Assembly (NCBI RefSeq): GCF_900176165.1
Contig: NZ_FWWU01000009.1
Location: 2,791,001-2,855,000, forward strand
Source: Deinococcus hopiensis KR-140
GTDB lineage: Bacteria; Deinococcota; Deinococci; Deinococcales; Deinococcaceae
Length of the DNA: 64,000 nucleotides
Direction: 5' to 3'
In this document: positions 14,778 to 32,316 of the stretch, piece by piece
Layout of the letters: the number at the start of each line of letters is the position of its first letter
Numbering within the stretch: the first letter of the stretch is position 1
The notes under the pieces: generated by a model
What the model was told of the DNA's origin: nothing
The model's input: only the letters and a program-made list of their open reading frames with translations
The model's database searches: none
Translations under genes and position numbers: made by a program

Positions 14778-15556
14778 GCCTGGTCTCCGGTCCGGGCGGC
14801 AGGCACAGGCCGGCCAATCACGGCCCACATCCGCCCCGTGCGCCCCGCGTCTCGCCGGTACGAGTAGAAGTCGGGTTCGGTGGAGCAGCGCCCGCTGAGC
14901 CAGATGGACTCGGGGCTCAGCCCCGCCTCCAGCAGGGCAGTCCGGTTGGCCCCCGCGAGATCAAGGTGGGGCTGACCGTCCCGCTCCAGCACGTGGGCGC
15001 CCAGCCCGGCTTCCCGAAACTGCCGCGCCACGTCACCTCCCACCGGGTAACGCTCGCCGCAGATGCCGGGGCCAACGGCGGCGCGAATGCAGGCCACGTC
15101 TGCTCCGCGCGCCACCATCGCCTCCACGGTCCGCGCCGCAATCCGCCCCAGTGTGCCGCGCCAGCCTGCGTGCGCCGCGCCCACCACACCCGCCGCCTCG
15201 TCGGCGAGCAGCACGGGAAAGCAGTCGGCCGTGCCGATGGCGAGCAGCAGCCCGGCCTGGGCCGAGACGAGCGCGTCGCCCTCCTGCACCCCGGGGCGGG
15301 CCTCCCGCACCTCCAGGCCGTGAACCTGGTTCAGCCGGGCCACCCGCTCAGGCCCGAAGCCCAGGGCCTGCGTCAGTCGGCGGCGGTTCTCGGCCACGGC
15401 CCGGGGATCGTCCTCACGGTCATCGAGGTTCAGACCGCCTTCAGTAGACGCGGCGTAAACACCGGTAGAAACGCCACCCGAACGCGTGGTGAACGCGTGC
15501 GGCAGGGACAGCACCGGGGCATGCAGCAGCATCAGGGAGGCAGTATCGCGTTTCAT
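14774..15556 (-). CDS. pgeF: YfiH/PgeF multicopper-oxidase-like purine nucleoside phosphorylase/peptidoglycan editing factor
   Basis: A 260-residue protein of the COG1496 family. The conserved metal/catalytic residues are visible: His in NQVHGLEV, Cys in TADCFPVLL, and His in AAHAGWRGT, followed by AVGPGICGERYPVG and SGRCSTEPDFYSYRRD. Members have been called polyphenol oxidases, purine nucleoside phosphorylases/adenosine deaminases, and in E. coli an editing factor for peptidoglycan precursors. A GGTGAG sequence precedes the ATG. It overlaps the HAD gene by 4 bp. Confidence 0.88.
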   Translation of the reverse strand: MKRDTASLMLLHAPVLSLPHAFTTRSGGVSTGVYAASTEGGLNLDDREDDPRAVAENRRRLTQALGFGPERVARLNQVHGLEVREARPGVQEGDALVSAQAGLLLAIGTADCFPVLLADEAAGVVGAAHAGWRGTLGRIAARTVEAMVARGADVACIRAAVGPGICGERYPVGGDVARQFREAGLGAHVLERDGQPHLDLAGANRTALLEAGLSPESIWLSGRCSTEPDFYSYRRDAGRTGRMWAVIGRPVPAARTGDQA

Positions 15557-15675
15557 CTCTCACCAGATTCTGACGCGTCAATCCCCCACCGGGGGTCACC
15601 CCCATCACGCCTTAAGGTCTCCCCTTTTGCACCCGCTTCAACATCGCTCCCCGCCGCGTTGCTACAGTCGCCCTC

Positions 15676-16461
<786 letters not shown>

Positions 16462-16517
16462 GCGCCCCTTCCCTTCTGGAAGAGCCGCGAAAGACAGCGC
16501 CGGTTAAGCTGTCACCC

Positions 16518-16979
16518 ATGAACAACCCCTCGACAGCGCTCGTGCTGCTGACCACGCAGCGCCATCATCTGGAGTCCCGGCCGGACGAGCGGGCCGTGGC
16601 ACGCCTGTGGCGGATGCGGGTGGAGGCGGCGCGCGCGGTGGGGCAGGTGATCGTGCACGTGCAGTGGGACGGCGCGCCCGGGACCCTCGGCGAGACCTTT
16701 TCTCGCGGCTGGGTGCACCATCCCGACTTCCGGGTGGAGGAACGCGACCTGCGGGTGCGGGCGCGGGGGGAAGACGCCTTTGCGGGCAGCGACCTCGACA
16801 CCGACCTGCGCCGCGCCGGGGTGCGGCACCTCGAACTCCTCGCGCTGCCGGGAGCGGAGGTGCTGGACGCCACCGCCGAGTCGGCGCGCGAGCTGGGCTA
16901 CGGGGTGACGGTACCCGGTGACCTGCCCCGCGTGCCGCCCGTCCGCACGGTCCGCGATCAGCAGGAACCCGGCGCGTAA
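16518..16979 (+). CDS. Isochorismatase-like protein lacking the catalytic cysteine
   Basis: A 153-residue protein with the cysteine-hydrolase fold: ALVLLTTQ at the first strand, QVIVHVQWDGAP, an EDAFAGSDLDTDLRRAGVRHLELLALPG segment and DATAESARELGYGVTVPGD. In active members the first strand ends in Asp (DMQ), a cysteine occurs before the conserved Thr, and a lysine completes the triad. Here the Asp is Thr (LLTTQ), and the whole protein contains no cysteine and no lysine, so it is probably a binding or structural relative. TAAGCT lies 7 bp before the ATG. Confidence 0.75.
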   Translation: MNNPSTALVLLTTQRHHLESRPDERAVARLWRMRVEAARAVGQVIVHVQWDGAPGTLGETFSRGWVHHPDFRVEERDLRVRARGEDAFAGSDLDTDLRRAGVRHLELLALPGAEVLDATAESARELGYGVTVPGDLPRVPPVRTVRDQQEPGA

Positions 16980-17049
16980 ACGGCCATCCCGCAGGCAGCG
17001 GCAAGACAATCTCTTTTTGGAAAGTGCTTTAAGCGCTACAGTGGCCGGC

Positions 17050-17934
<885 letters not shown>

Positions 17935-17977
17935 GCGCCATGTGCCCGGTGCCCCTGGCCTGTTTTACACTCGGTTC

Positions 17978-18541
17978 ATGACCAAGCGCAGCAAGGTGTT
18001 CGTTCCGGTCCTCGTCACGGCGGCCACCGTGGGCGTCGCGGCGGGAACCGTATATGTGGTCCGCCACCGGGGTGACGAGGTGAAGGGCTTTTTTGTGGGG
18101 CAGGCGCTGGAGCGCCCCGCTGAACGCCTGAGCTACGCCGACCTCGGCCAGCGGCTCGAACGCGCCGGATTGCGGCTGGCTGGACGGGCCGCTCGGGCGG
18201 CGGACACCGGCGCGAACCGGGCGGTCCTCACCCACGTGATTGGCATCGAGCGCTGGGGCCAGAATCGCCTGCGGGTCGCCCTGGGGCAGCGCGGGTACGT
18301 GCGCGACGAGCACCACCCCTACAAGCCCGGGGCGGGCGCGACGCTGCGCGAGTTGCAGGATGTCCTCTCGCAAACGCGCTCGCAGACGGTGGACCTCGCG
18401 CGCCAGCTTCACGCTGCCCCGCCCGCTGGGGGCACCACCGTGGAACACAACGGCCTGGGCCCGTTGACCCCCAAGGCATGGCTGCGTTACCTGACCCAAC
18501 ATGCCGATCTCGAAACGCGGCGGCTGCGCGGCGAGCGTTGA
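17978..18541 (+). CDS. Membrane-anchored DinB-like protein
   Basis: A 187-residue protein. Residues 7-28 are one membrane segment (FVPVLVTAATVGVAAGTVYVV); the remainder is helical and resembles the DinB/YfiT four-helix fold. The family's metal-site histidines would correspond to VLTHVIGIERW and YLTQHADLE. DinB-like proteins include thiol-dependent transferases, and the family is expanded in Deinococcus. Function unknown here. The ATG at 17978 is supported by TACACT 6 bp upstream. Confidence 0.6.
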   Translation: MTKRSKVFVPVLVTAATVGVAAGTVYVVRHRGDEVKGFFVGQALERPAERLSYADLGQRLERAGLRLAGRAARAADTGANRAVLTHVIGIERWGQNRLRVALGQRGYVRDEHHPYKPGAGATLRELQDVLSQTRSQTVDLARQLHAAPPAGGTTVEHNGLGPLTPKAWLRYLTQHADLETRRLRGER

Positions 18542-18675
18542 GCACGGCGCACCTCGCCCAGCCGGGTTGAACCGAGGATCAACGGCGAGAGGCTGAGGGC
18601 CGCAGAGGAAGAACCCCGGGATAACCCCCACCATGCTGCAAAGTTGTAAGACGCGCTGAACTAGAGTTTAAGGCG

Positions 18676-19755
<1,080 letters not shown>

Positions 19756-19843
19756 GGCAGGGAGGAGGGGGTCCGCGCTTTTTTCATGCTTCTGCGCTTG
19801 GCTTCTGTTCAAGGGAGGTGAGGGTGAGGTGGGCGGTCACCCC

Positions 19844-19966
19844 ATACGGTTTCCGGATCATCCGTTCCCTTCGCTTCGGTGATTCGGCTCCTCTCCGTCG
19901 CCGTTTTTCCGGCTGCCTCCGCTCGGTGAATCAGTTGTGAAGGAACTGATTCACCGGAACCCTGAT
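19844..19966 (+). repeat. Dispersed MITE-like repeat, copy B
   Basis: A full-length 123-bp copy (same length as copy A), in plus orientation, beginning ATACGGTTTCCGGATCATCCG-like and ending in CCGGAACCCTGAT. It carries a perfect 12-bp stem (19925-19936 with 19944-19955) at the same place where copy A has a differently sequenced hairpin. It follows the second pilT gene by 88 bp. Confidence 0.75.
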
Positions 19967-20064
19967 GACACGGGCTGAAGTCTATTTCGCTCCTTCCCGC
20001 TTGCTGCGCGCCCCATCCACCCACTCGGATGAAATTACTGCGCCGCTGCCGCTGGTTCACCTGG

Positions 20065-20162
20065 CGCCCGGATCATCCGTTCCATCCCCTCCGCTTCGGC
20101 GATTGCGCTCCTCTCCGTCCCCGTTTTTCCTGCTCGCTCCGCTCGGGTCAATCCGGATCAGG
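20065..20162 (+). repeat. Dispersed MITE-like repeat, copy C (shortened)
   Basis: A copy lacking the 3' hairpin segment; it runs from CGGATCATCCG to TCAATCCGGATCAGG. It lies ~100 bp after copy B. Its 3' end overlaps the last codons and stop of the minus-strand gene at 20148-20726, so the element supplies that gene's stop codon. Confidence 0.65.
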
Positions 20163-20692
20163 CACCTTCCCTCCGAGATGAGGGGGAAACTGAACGGGCG
20201 GGCGCAGAGGCCGCTGGGGCTCGGTGCCGGTTGGAGCGTGGCCGGCCCAGCCCTCCAGAAACTTCCGCACCTCGGCCTCCACCTTGGAAACGGGAATATA
20301 GGGCAGTTTGGCGGCGAGATGCAGCTGGGCGTCCAGCATATCGATCCTGTCCTTGACGCCCTTCGGCGCCTCGTCCTGACACGCCAGGCGGTGCAGGGCG
20401 CGGGTAACAAAAAACAACTGGGCCGGTTCCGCCCGCAGCAACGAGAGCAGCCAGGCCGCGTAAAGCCCGAAACCCGCTTCGCTCAACTCCCGCGGCCCCA
20501 GTTCACCCAGCGCCGTCAATATCCTTTCTCGGTGGCCGCCCGAAAGGCTGAGGTCCACCAGCGCCTCCGGCAATGCCCCCAGGTTCAGAATCTGGCGGTC
20601 TGCCCAGGCCACGACGTCTTGGGGTGTGATCAGGCCGCTCAGCAGAAGCTGACGGTAAAGACCCGCCTCATCCTTCAGGGCTGGGACTCCGC

Positions 20693-24673
<3,981 letters not shown>

Positions 24674-24773
24674 GCAGTCAGGATATGGTGGGAGCAGAAC
24701 AAGCGGTGTGGGCTGGGGGGTTGACGACGCCCACCCCGCATATGTCCCCCCCGCCGCCCGCTAGCTTGGGTCC

Positions 24774-26303
<1,530 letters not shown>

Positions 26304-26372
26304 GCCGTACCCAGACCCTGGTTTCACGGCAGGCTTGGCGCGCGGGGAAAGTGAACCTGTCAGACTGAAGGC

Positions 26373-27494
26373 ATGGAGCAACGGGAGGGGCACCGGCCGG
26401 AGGTCGCGGAAGCCGCTGACCTCGCCGCGCTGCTGGAACTCAGCCGGGCCCTGCTCGCCACCACCAGTGCCGGAGAAGTCGAGGTGGTACTCACCGAACT
26501 CAGCGTCAAGCTGCTGGCGGTACGCTACGCCTCTTTCCTGCGGTACCGGCCTGCCGAAGACGATCTGTGCGTCACCGCGCAGGCCGGAAAGCACGCGCGG
26601 GAACTCGGCGTCGTGCTGCCGCGCGGGCAGGGCCTGTCGTGGCGGGCCACCGACGCCCCCACGCCCGTGCTGCGCGTTCACCGCGACGCGATTCCGCCAG
26701 GTGCGGTCCGGCAGCCCGGCGCGCCGGACCAGTTCCTGCTGTTCGCCCCACTGCGGACGACGGGGGGACAGCTGCTGGGCGTCCTGGCGGTGGGTCGGGT
26801 CGCCCCGGATTTCTCCCTGCGGGACGAGACGCTGCTCGCCACCTTCGCCAACACCGGCACCGTGACCCTGGAGCGCATCGCGCAGGCGGCCCAGGCCGTC
26901 GCGGCCCGCGAGGGCGCGCTGCTCGCCCTGGGGCTGGCCCTCGAAGCCCGGGACTACGAAACGCGCGGCCACACCGAGCGCACCGTGGCCCTCGCCGAAC
27001 GTCTGGGCCGCGCCCTGCACCTCTCGCTGGGGGACCTCGACACCCTCCGGCAGGGAGCGTACCTGCACGACATCGGCAAGCTCAGCGTGCCCGACGAGAT
27101 TCTGCTCAAACCCGGCCCCCTCACTCCCGCGGAACGCCTGCTCGTGCAAGAACACGTGCGGACCGGCGAAGCGCTGGTCAGGCGCATTCCCAGCGTATCG
27201 GGAGACGTGCTGGGGGTGATCCGCTCCCACCACGAGCGCTGGGACGGCGCAGGCTACCCGGACCGGCTGCGGGGCGAGGCCATTCCGCTGCTCGCGCGCA
27301 TCTTCGCGGTGGTGGACGTCTTCGACGCCCTTACCAACGTGCGGCCCTACCACGCGGCGCGCCCGGTGTCGGAGGCGCTGGAGATTATTCGCGCCGAGGC
27401 GGGACGGCACTTCGATCCACTGGTGGCGGCGGCCTTCCTGCAGCTGTTCGGGGCCTCGCTGGACGATGTGCGGCGGGTTTCCCCGACGGGTTGA
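26373..27494 (+). CDS. GAF/HD-GYP-domain phosphodiesterase
   Basis: A 373-residue protein. An N-terminal GAF-like sensor domain (residues ~15-165, DLAALLELSRALLATTSAGEVEVVL...) is followed by an HD-GYP domain: RGHTERTVALAERLG, the LHDIGKLSVPDEIL metal motif, QEHVRTGEALV and HHERWDGAGYP, then DVFDALTNVRPYH. Canonical HD-GYP residues are present, so c-di-GMP hydrolysis is likely. It sits between two tetrapyrrole genes with separate spacing, so functional linkage to them is not implied. A CAGACT box 6 bp before the ATG could be the -10. Confidence 0.9.
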   Translation: MEQREGHRPEVAEAADLAALLELSRALLATTSAGEVEVVLTELSVKLLAVRYASFLRYRPAEDDLCVTAQAGKHARELGVVLPRGQGLSWRATDAPTPVLRVHRDAIPPGAVRQPGAPDQFLLFAPLRTTGGQLLGVLAVGRVAPDFSLRDETLLATFANTGTVTLERIAQAAQAVAAREGALLALGLALEARDYETRGHTERTVALAERLGRALHLSLGDLDTLRQGAYLHDIGKLSVPDEILLKPGPLTPAERLLVQEHVRTGEALVRRIPSVSGDVLGVIRSHHERWDGAGYPDRLRGEAIPLLARIFAVVDVFDALTNVRPYHAARPVSEALEIIRAEAGRHFDPLVAAAFLQLFGASLDDVRRVSPTG

Positions 27495-27581
27495 GTGGCG
27501 AGGGAAACTTCGTCCTCCACGCACTTCTGACCGTTCGGTAGGGGACGCCCGCCCCGGGGGGTCCGCGCTATGCTTTGCTCC

Positions 27582-28151
27582 ATGAGTCTGGCGGCCCTCC
27601 TCAATCTGCGCGGTGAACCGGCCCTTGTCGTGGGGGGCGGAGGGGTGGCGCTGCGCCGCACCCGGACGCTGCTGGACGCGGGGATGCAGGTGCGCGTGGT
27701 CGCCCCGGCCCTGCATCCCGACTTTGCCACCCTGCGGGTGCAGGCCGAGGACCGCCCCTACCAGCCTGGCGACGCGCGGGGCATGCGTCTCGTCGTGGCT
27801 GCCACCGGCAACGCCGACGTAAACGACACCGTGGTGGCCGAAGCCCGCGCGTATGGAGCCCTCGTCAACCACGCGGGCGACGCGGGTCGGGGCAACCTGC
27901 GCTTTCCGGCCGTTACGCGCCGGGGCACGTTGCAGGTGGCCGTCGGTACCGGGCGCGATCTGCCGCTGCTCGCGCAGGCGCTCGGCGAACGGATCGGGGC
28001 GCTGCTGCCCTCACCGGAAGCGGTGGAGGCCTGGAGCACCCGCCGCGCGGCGGCCCTGCCCCTGCCCCACGCAGAGCGGGAACGGTCCCTCGCGGCGCTG
28101 CGGGCCGAGATCCGCGCCGCCCTCGGCCTGCCTGCAGAAGGAGCCGCATGA
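27582..28151 (+). CDS. Precorrin-2 dehydrogenase (siroheme synthase N-terminal domain protein)
   Basis: A 189-residue protein like Met8p/CysG N-terminus. The NAD-binding turn reads ALVVGGGGVALRRTRTLLDAG, then RLVVAATGNADVNDTVVAEAR, and ALVNHAGDAGRGNLRFPAVTRRGTLQVAVGTG, the signature of this family. It oxidises precorrin-2 to sirohydrochlorin and may insert iron. I place the start at 27582 and not at the ATG 12 bp earlier, because TATGCT ends 7 bp before 27582. Its stop overlaps the hemA start (ATGA). Confidence 0.92.
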   Translation: MSLAALLNLRGEPALVVGGGGVALRRTRTLLDAGMQVRVVAPALHPDFATLRVQAEDRPYQPGDARGMRLVVAATGNADVNDTVVAEARAYGALVNHAGDAGRGNLRFPAVTRRGTLQVAVGTGRDLPLLAQALGERIGALLPSPEAVEAWSTRRAAALPLPHAERERSLAALRAEIRAALGLPAEGAA

Positions 28152-29245
28152 CCCTCGCCTGCCCCACTGCCCGCGCCCTGCTCTCGCGTGGCCTGGCCCT
28201 GCCGCCCGCGCCACTGGACTTTGCCGTCGTGGGTCTCAACCACCAGACCGCGCCCGTCGAGGTCCGCGAGCGCGCCGCCGTCCGTCCCGGCGAGGAAGAC
28301 GCCCTGCTGACCCACCTGGCCCGGCACGCCCGCGAAGTTACGCTGCTGGCGACCTGCAACCGCACCGAGGTGTACCTCTCCGGTATCGAGGGCGATCCGG
28401 TCAGCGCCTTCGAGGGGGCATGGGGACACGGTCTGGACGGGCACCTGTACGTGCATACGGGCGAGGACGCGGTGGCCCACCTCTACCGGGTGGCGGCGGG
28501 CCTGGACAGCCTGGTGATCGGCGAAACGCAGATTCAGGGGCAGGTCAAGCGGGCGTGGCAGGCGGCGAGTGCGCGCGGGCTGTCGGGCACATTGATGAAC
28601 AAGGTGGCCCAGGGCGCCCTCGCGGCCGGCAAGCGTGTGCGGTTCGAGACCGGCCTCAGCGACAAGGTGGTCAGCGTATCCAGCGCCGCCGTCGAACTCG
28701 CGCAAGCAGCGCTGGGGGACCTGAAGCGGCGCACGGCCCTGATCCTCGGCGCGGGCGAGACGGCCGAGCTGACCCTGACGCACCTGCGCGCGGCGGGGGT
28801 GGGCGAGGTGATCGTGGTCAACCGCACCGCCGAACGTGCCCGGCAACTCGCCGAGAAGCTGGGGGGCCGCGCGTGCGCCGCCGAGTACCTGCACGAGGTC
28901 CTCCCCGAAGCCGACGTGGTGATCGCCTCCAGCGCCGCGCCCCATTACGTCTTGCACGGGGCGGGCGTGGCGGCGGCCCTGGGTCAGCGTCCGGAGCGCG
29001 ACATGTTTCTGATCGACATCAGCGTGCCGCGCATCCTCGATCCCAATATCGGTGAGGTCCCCGGCGCGCACCTGTACAACCTCGACGACCTGACGGCCAT
29101 CGTGAGCCGCAACCTGCAGAGCCGCCGCGCCGCCCTGCCCCGAGCGGAAGCGATTGTCCGCGAGGCCACCTCGGACCTGCTGCGCTGGCACCTGACGCGG
29201 GAAGCGCAGCTGGCCCGGCGGGAACTGGCGCTCGCGAGCGACTGA
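28148..29245 (+). CDS. hemA: Glutamyl-tRNA reductase
   Basis: A 365-residue HemA, clearly recognised by VVGLNHQTAPVEVRE, the catalytic cysteine in LLATCNRTEVY, GLDSLVIGETQIQGQVK, and the NADPH site LILGAGETAELTLTHL. It reduces Glu-tRNA to glutamate-1-semialdehyde, the committed step of C5 tetrapyrrole synthesis. The C-terminus ends soon after the spinal helix (LRWHLTREAQLARRELALASD), so most of the usual dimerisation domain (~50 residues) is missing. It overlaps the dehydrogenase by 4 bp. Confidence 0.96.
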   Translation: MTLACPTARALLSRGLALPPAPLDFAVVGLNHQTAPVEVRERAAVRPGEEDALLTHLARHAREVTLLATCNRTEVYLSGIEGDPVSAFEGAWGHGLDGHLYVHTGEDAVAHLYRVAAGLDSLVIGETQIQGQVKRAWQAASARGLSGTLMNKVAQGALAAGKRVRFETGLSDKVVSVSSAAVELAQAALGDLKRRTALILGAGETAELTLTHLRAAGVGEVIVVNRTAERARQLAEKLGGRACAAEYLHEVLPEADVVIASSAAPHYVLHGAGVAAALGQRPERDMFLIDISVPRILDPNIGEVPGAHLYNLDDLTAIVSRNLQSRRAALPRAEAIVREATSDLLRWHLTREAQLARRELALASD

Positions 29246-29314
29246 GGACAGGCGCGAAGCGGCGTGTACCCCGCGCCACCCACCGCCTGCTCCTTTTCCC
29301 GTACCCTGCTTTCC

Positions 29315-30203
<889 letters not shown>

Positions 30204-30211
<8 letters not shown>

Positions 30212-30698
30212 GGCCCTGGCCCGCGACCTGCGCGGCCCTTCCCACGCCGACCTGACGCGGGCTGCGCGGCGGGCGCAGGCCCTTGCCCTGCTGGCCCTCG
30301 CCGCGCCCGGCCTGCCGCTGGGCGGCCTGTATACGCTGACCCGGCCTGCGCCCCTGACCCCGCCCTGGGTGGGGGCCGTGACGCTGCTCGCCGCGCTGCT
30401 CGCCCTCGTGGCGCTGCGGCTGGCGCACCTGGCGGCGCGTGACCCAGTTGGTCCGGCCCGTGGGGTGGTGCTGAACGCGTCCATGCGCGCCGCGACGGCG
30501 CCCGGCGTGCCCTTCTTGCTGGGCTGCGTCTTCCTGAGACAACCGGCGGCCCTCCTCGCCCTGTGGGGCATGGCCGCGCTGGCCCTGCTCGCGGCGTGGA
30601 GCCTCGTTCCCGGCTGGGTCCGGTCGGCACAGGGGCGGACAGAGGGGCTGGGTCAGCCATCCGGCGAAGGCCGACAGGCGGCCCCGCCTCTATCCTGA
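30204..30698 (+). CDS. Small integral membrane protein, unknown function
   Basis: A 164-residue protein with probably four membrane helices: ALALLALAAPGLPLGGLYTL, PWVGAVTLLAALLALVALRLAHLA, a hydrophobic stretch APGVPFLLGCVFL, and AALLALWGMAALALLAAWSLVPG. The ends are hydrophilic and Gly/Pro-rich. Its start overlaps the ygfZ stop by 8 bp, so translation is probably coupled. I do not recognise a family. Confidence 0.65.
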
Positions 30699-30704
30699 AA
30701 GCGA

Positions 30705-31226
30705 ATGAACACCGAAACCCCGCGCCTCCTCCTCGTGCCCCTCACGCCCGAAGTGATCGGGGCCCGACTGCGGCAGGAGCGCTTCACGGCTGCAGTGCCC
30801 ACTTCCCGGGGACCCTTGGCCGTGACCTATCCGCCCGACTGGCCCGGTGACATTCTGCCGCTGTTCTCCGTGTGGCAGCGCGACTTTCCTCAGGGGGAGG
30901 CGCAGCGGCACCTCACCCTCGTGGAGCGGGCCACGGCCACCGCCATCGGTCAGATGGGGACCAAGGGCTTGCCGGACAAACGGGGAGACGTGGAAATCGG
31001 CTACGGCCTGAATCCCGGGGCCCGCGGTCAGGGGTACGCGACCGAGGCGGTGAGCGCCCTCGTGGCTGACCTGCTCGCTTATCCGGCTGTGCGGCGCGTG
31101 ACAGCACAAACGGCTGTCACCAACACGGCCAGCGCCCGCGTACTGCAGAAACTGGATTTCACGCAGGTGGGCGCCGCCTGGGATGAGGAAGACGGCGACC
31201 TGCAGGTGTGGGCGCGCACCCGGTAG
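30705..31226 (+). CDS. RimJ/RimL-like GNAT acetyltransferase
   Basis: A 173-residue GNAT protein. The acetyl-CoA motif is GYGLNPGARGQGYATEAVSALVAD (N-P-x-x-R-G-x-G-x-A, typical of the RimJ/RimL/Acetyltransf_3 branch), followed by VRRVTAQTAVTNTASARVLQKLDF. Members acetylate ribosomal proteins or small molecules; the target here cannot be assigned. TATCCT lies 8 bp before the ATG. Confidence 0.85.
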   Translation: MNTETPRLLLVPLTPEVIGARLRQERFTAAVPTSRGPLAVTYPPDWPGDILPLFSVWQRDFPQGEAQRHLTLVERATATAIGQMGTKGLPDKRGDVEIGYGLNPGARGQGYATEAVSALVADLLAYPAVRRVTAQTAVTNTASARVLQKLDFTQVGAAWDEEDGDLQVWARTR

Positions 31227-31245
31227 GCGCAGGACCAAAGAACAA

Positions 31246-31262
31246 GCCCCCGGCGCGGGGGC
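31246..31262 (-). terminator. Rho-independent-type terminator of the peptide ABC operon
   Basis: A 7-bp GC stem (31246-31252 with 31256-31262) with a 3-nt loop. On the minus strand it is followed by TTGTTCTTTG, a T-rich tract, so it should terminate the permease transcript ending at 31291. It also lies 20 bp beyond the convergent acetyltransferase stop. Confidence 0.7.
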
Positions 31263-31290
31263 CAGGGGCAGCGGGGGCAAGAGGCCGGGT

Positions 31291-32316
31291 TCAGCGGCTC
31301 TTGGGATCGTAGGCGTCACGCAGGGCGTCGCCGAACAGGTTGAAGCCCAGGCTGAACAGCACGATGAAAATGGCCGGGAAGACCATCACGTACCAGAACT
31401 GGGGCTGCAGCCACGCGCGGGCGAAGTCCACCAGTTGGCCCCACTCGGCGTACCCGGTGGGATACCCCAGTCCCAGGAAGGACAGCGCCGCCACGTTGAG
31501 GGGCACCGTCGCCAGGTCCAGCACGGCCACCGTCAATACGCTCGCAAGGCTGTTGGGAACCACGTGCCTCAGGATCAGTCTCCAGTCGCGGGCACCCAGC
31601 GAGCGGGCGGCGTCCACGTATTCGAGCTGCCGGGTCCGCAGCACCTCACCGCGCACGATGCGGGCGTAAGAAGCCCAGCCGGTCAGGGTAAAGGCCAGGA
31701 TAATCGGTAGCGACGGGTCCACGCTGGGGTTGCGCGCCTTGAGGAAGGTGATCAGCACGATGGTCAGCACCAGGCCGGGCAGGGCGAACAGGACATCGAT
31801 AAAGCGCTGAATCAGGTTGTCGATCCAGCCACCGTAAAAGCCGCTGATCGCGCCGATAACCACCCCGACCGCGAGCGTGATGCTCACGACGATCAGGGCC
31901 AGCTTGAACATGCTGCGCGTGCCCCACACCAGGCCGTAAAAGATGTCGTATCCCTGGCTGGTGCCGAAGCGGGCCTCGGCGCTGGGCGCGCTGGGCGTGG
32001 GCGAGAAGCTCTCTCGCTCGATGGAGTAGCAGCTGGGCGGCGCGGCAAACAGGGCCCGCCAGAAGCCGCCACCCGCGGGATTATAAATCTGGTTGGGACT
32101 GCTGAGGTTGAGGTCACGCAGGCAGTTGCCACCGGCTTCGGCCGAGGGCCTCGCGATCATCGGCGCGAACATGGCCGTCAGGATGAACAGCGACATGATA
32201 AACAGGCCGAACATCGCCAGCTTGTTGCGCCGCAGCTTCATGACGGGACGGGAAGACAGGAAGGTCTGCAGGCGGCTTTCGCGGCGTTTGGGCGGAACCT
32301 GGAGCGTCGTCGTCAT
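31291..32316 (-). CDS. Peptide/nickel-type ABC transporter permease, DppC family
   Basis: A 341-residue permease. A cytoplasmic N-terminus precedes the first membrane helix (KLAMFGLFIMSLFILTAMFAPMIA). After a ~90-residue periplasmic loop come further membrane segments and the EAA motif region (YVDAARSLGARDWRLILRHVVPN), where the permease contacts the ATPase. It pairs with the DppB protein encoded immediately upstream: the start and stop overlap by one base (TGATG). Substrate is likely oligopeptides or a similar solute. Confidence 0.92.
   Translation of the reverse strand: MTTTLQVPPKRRESRLQTFLSSRPVMKLRRNKLAMFGLFIMSLFILTAMFAPMIARPSAEAGGNCLRDLNLSSPNQIYNPAGGGFWRALFAAPPSCYSIERESFSPTPSAPSAEARFGTSQGYDIFYGLVWGTRSMFKLALIVVSITLAVGVVIGAISGFYGGWIDNLIQRFIDVLFALPGLVLTIVLITFLKARNPSVDPSLPIILAFTLTGWASYARIVRGEVLRTRQLEYVDAARSLGARDWRLILRHVVPNSLASVLTVAVLDLATVPLNVAALSFLGLGYPTGYAEWGQLVDFARAWLQPQFWYVMVFPAIFIVLFSLGFNLFGDALRDAYDPKSR

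Noticed and set aside
27570..27581. Earlier ATG for the precorrin-2 dehydrogenase
   Set aside because: The ATG at 27570 lies inside the TATGCT box; the ATG at 27582 has ideal leaderless spacing and fits the family start.
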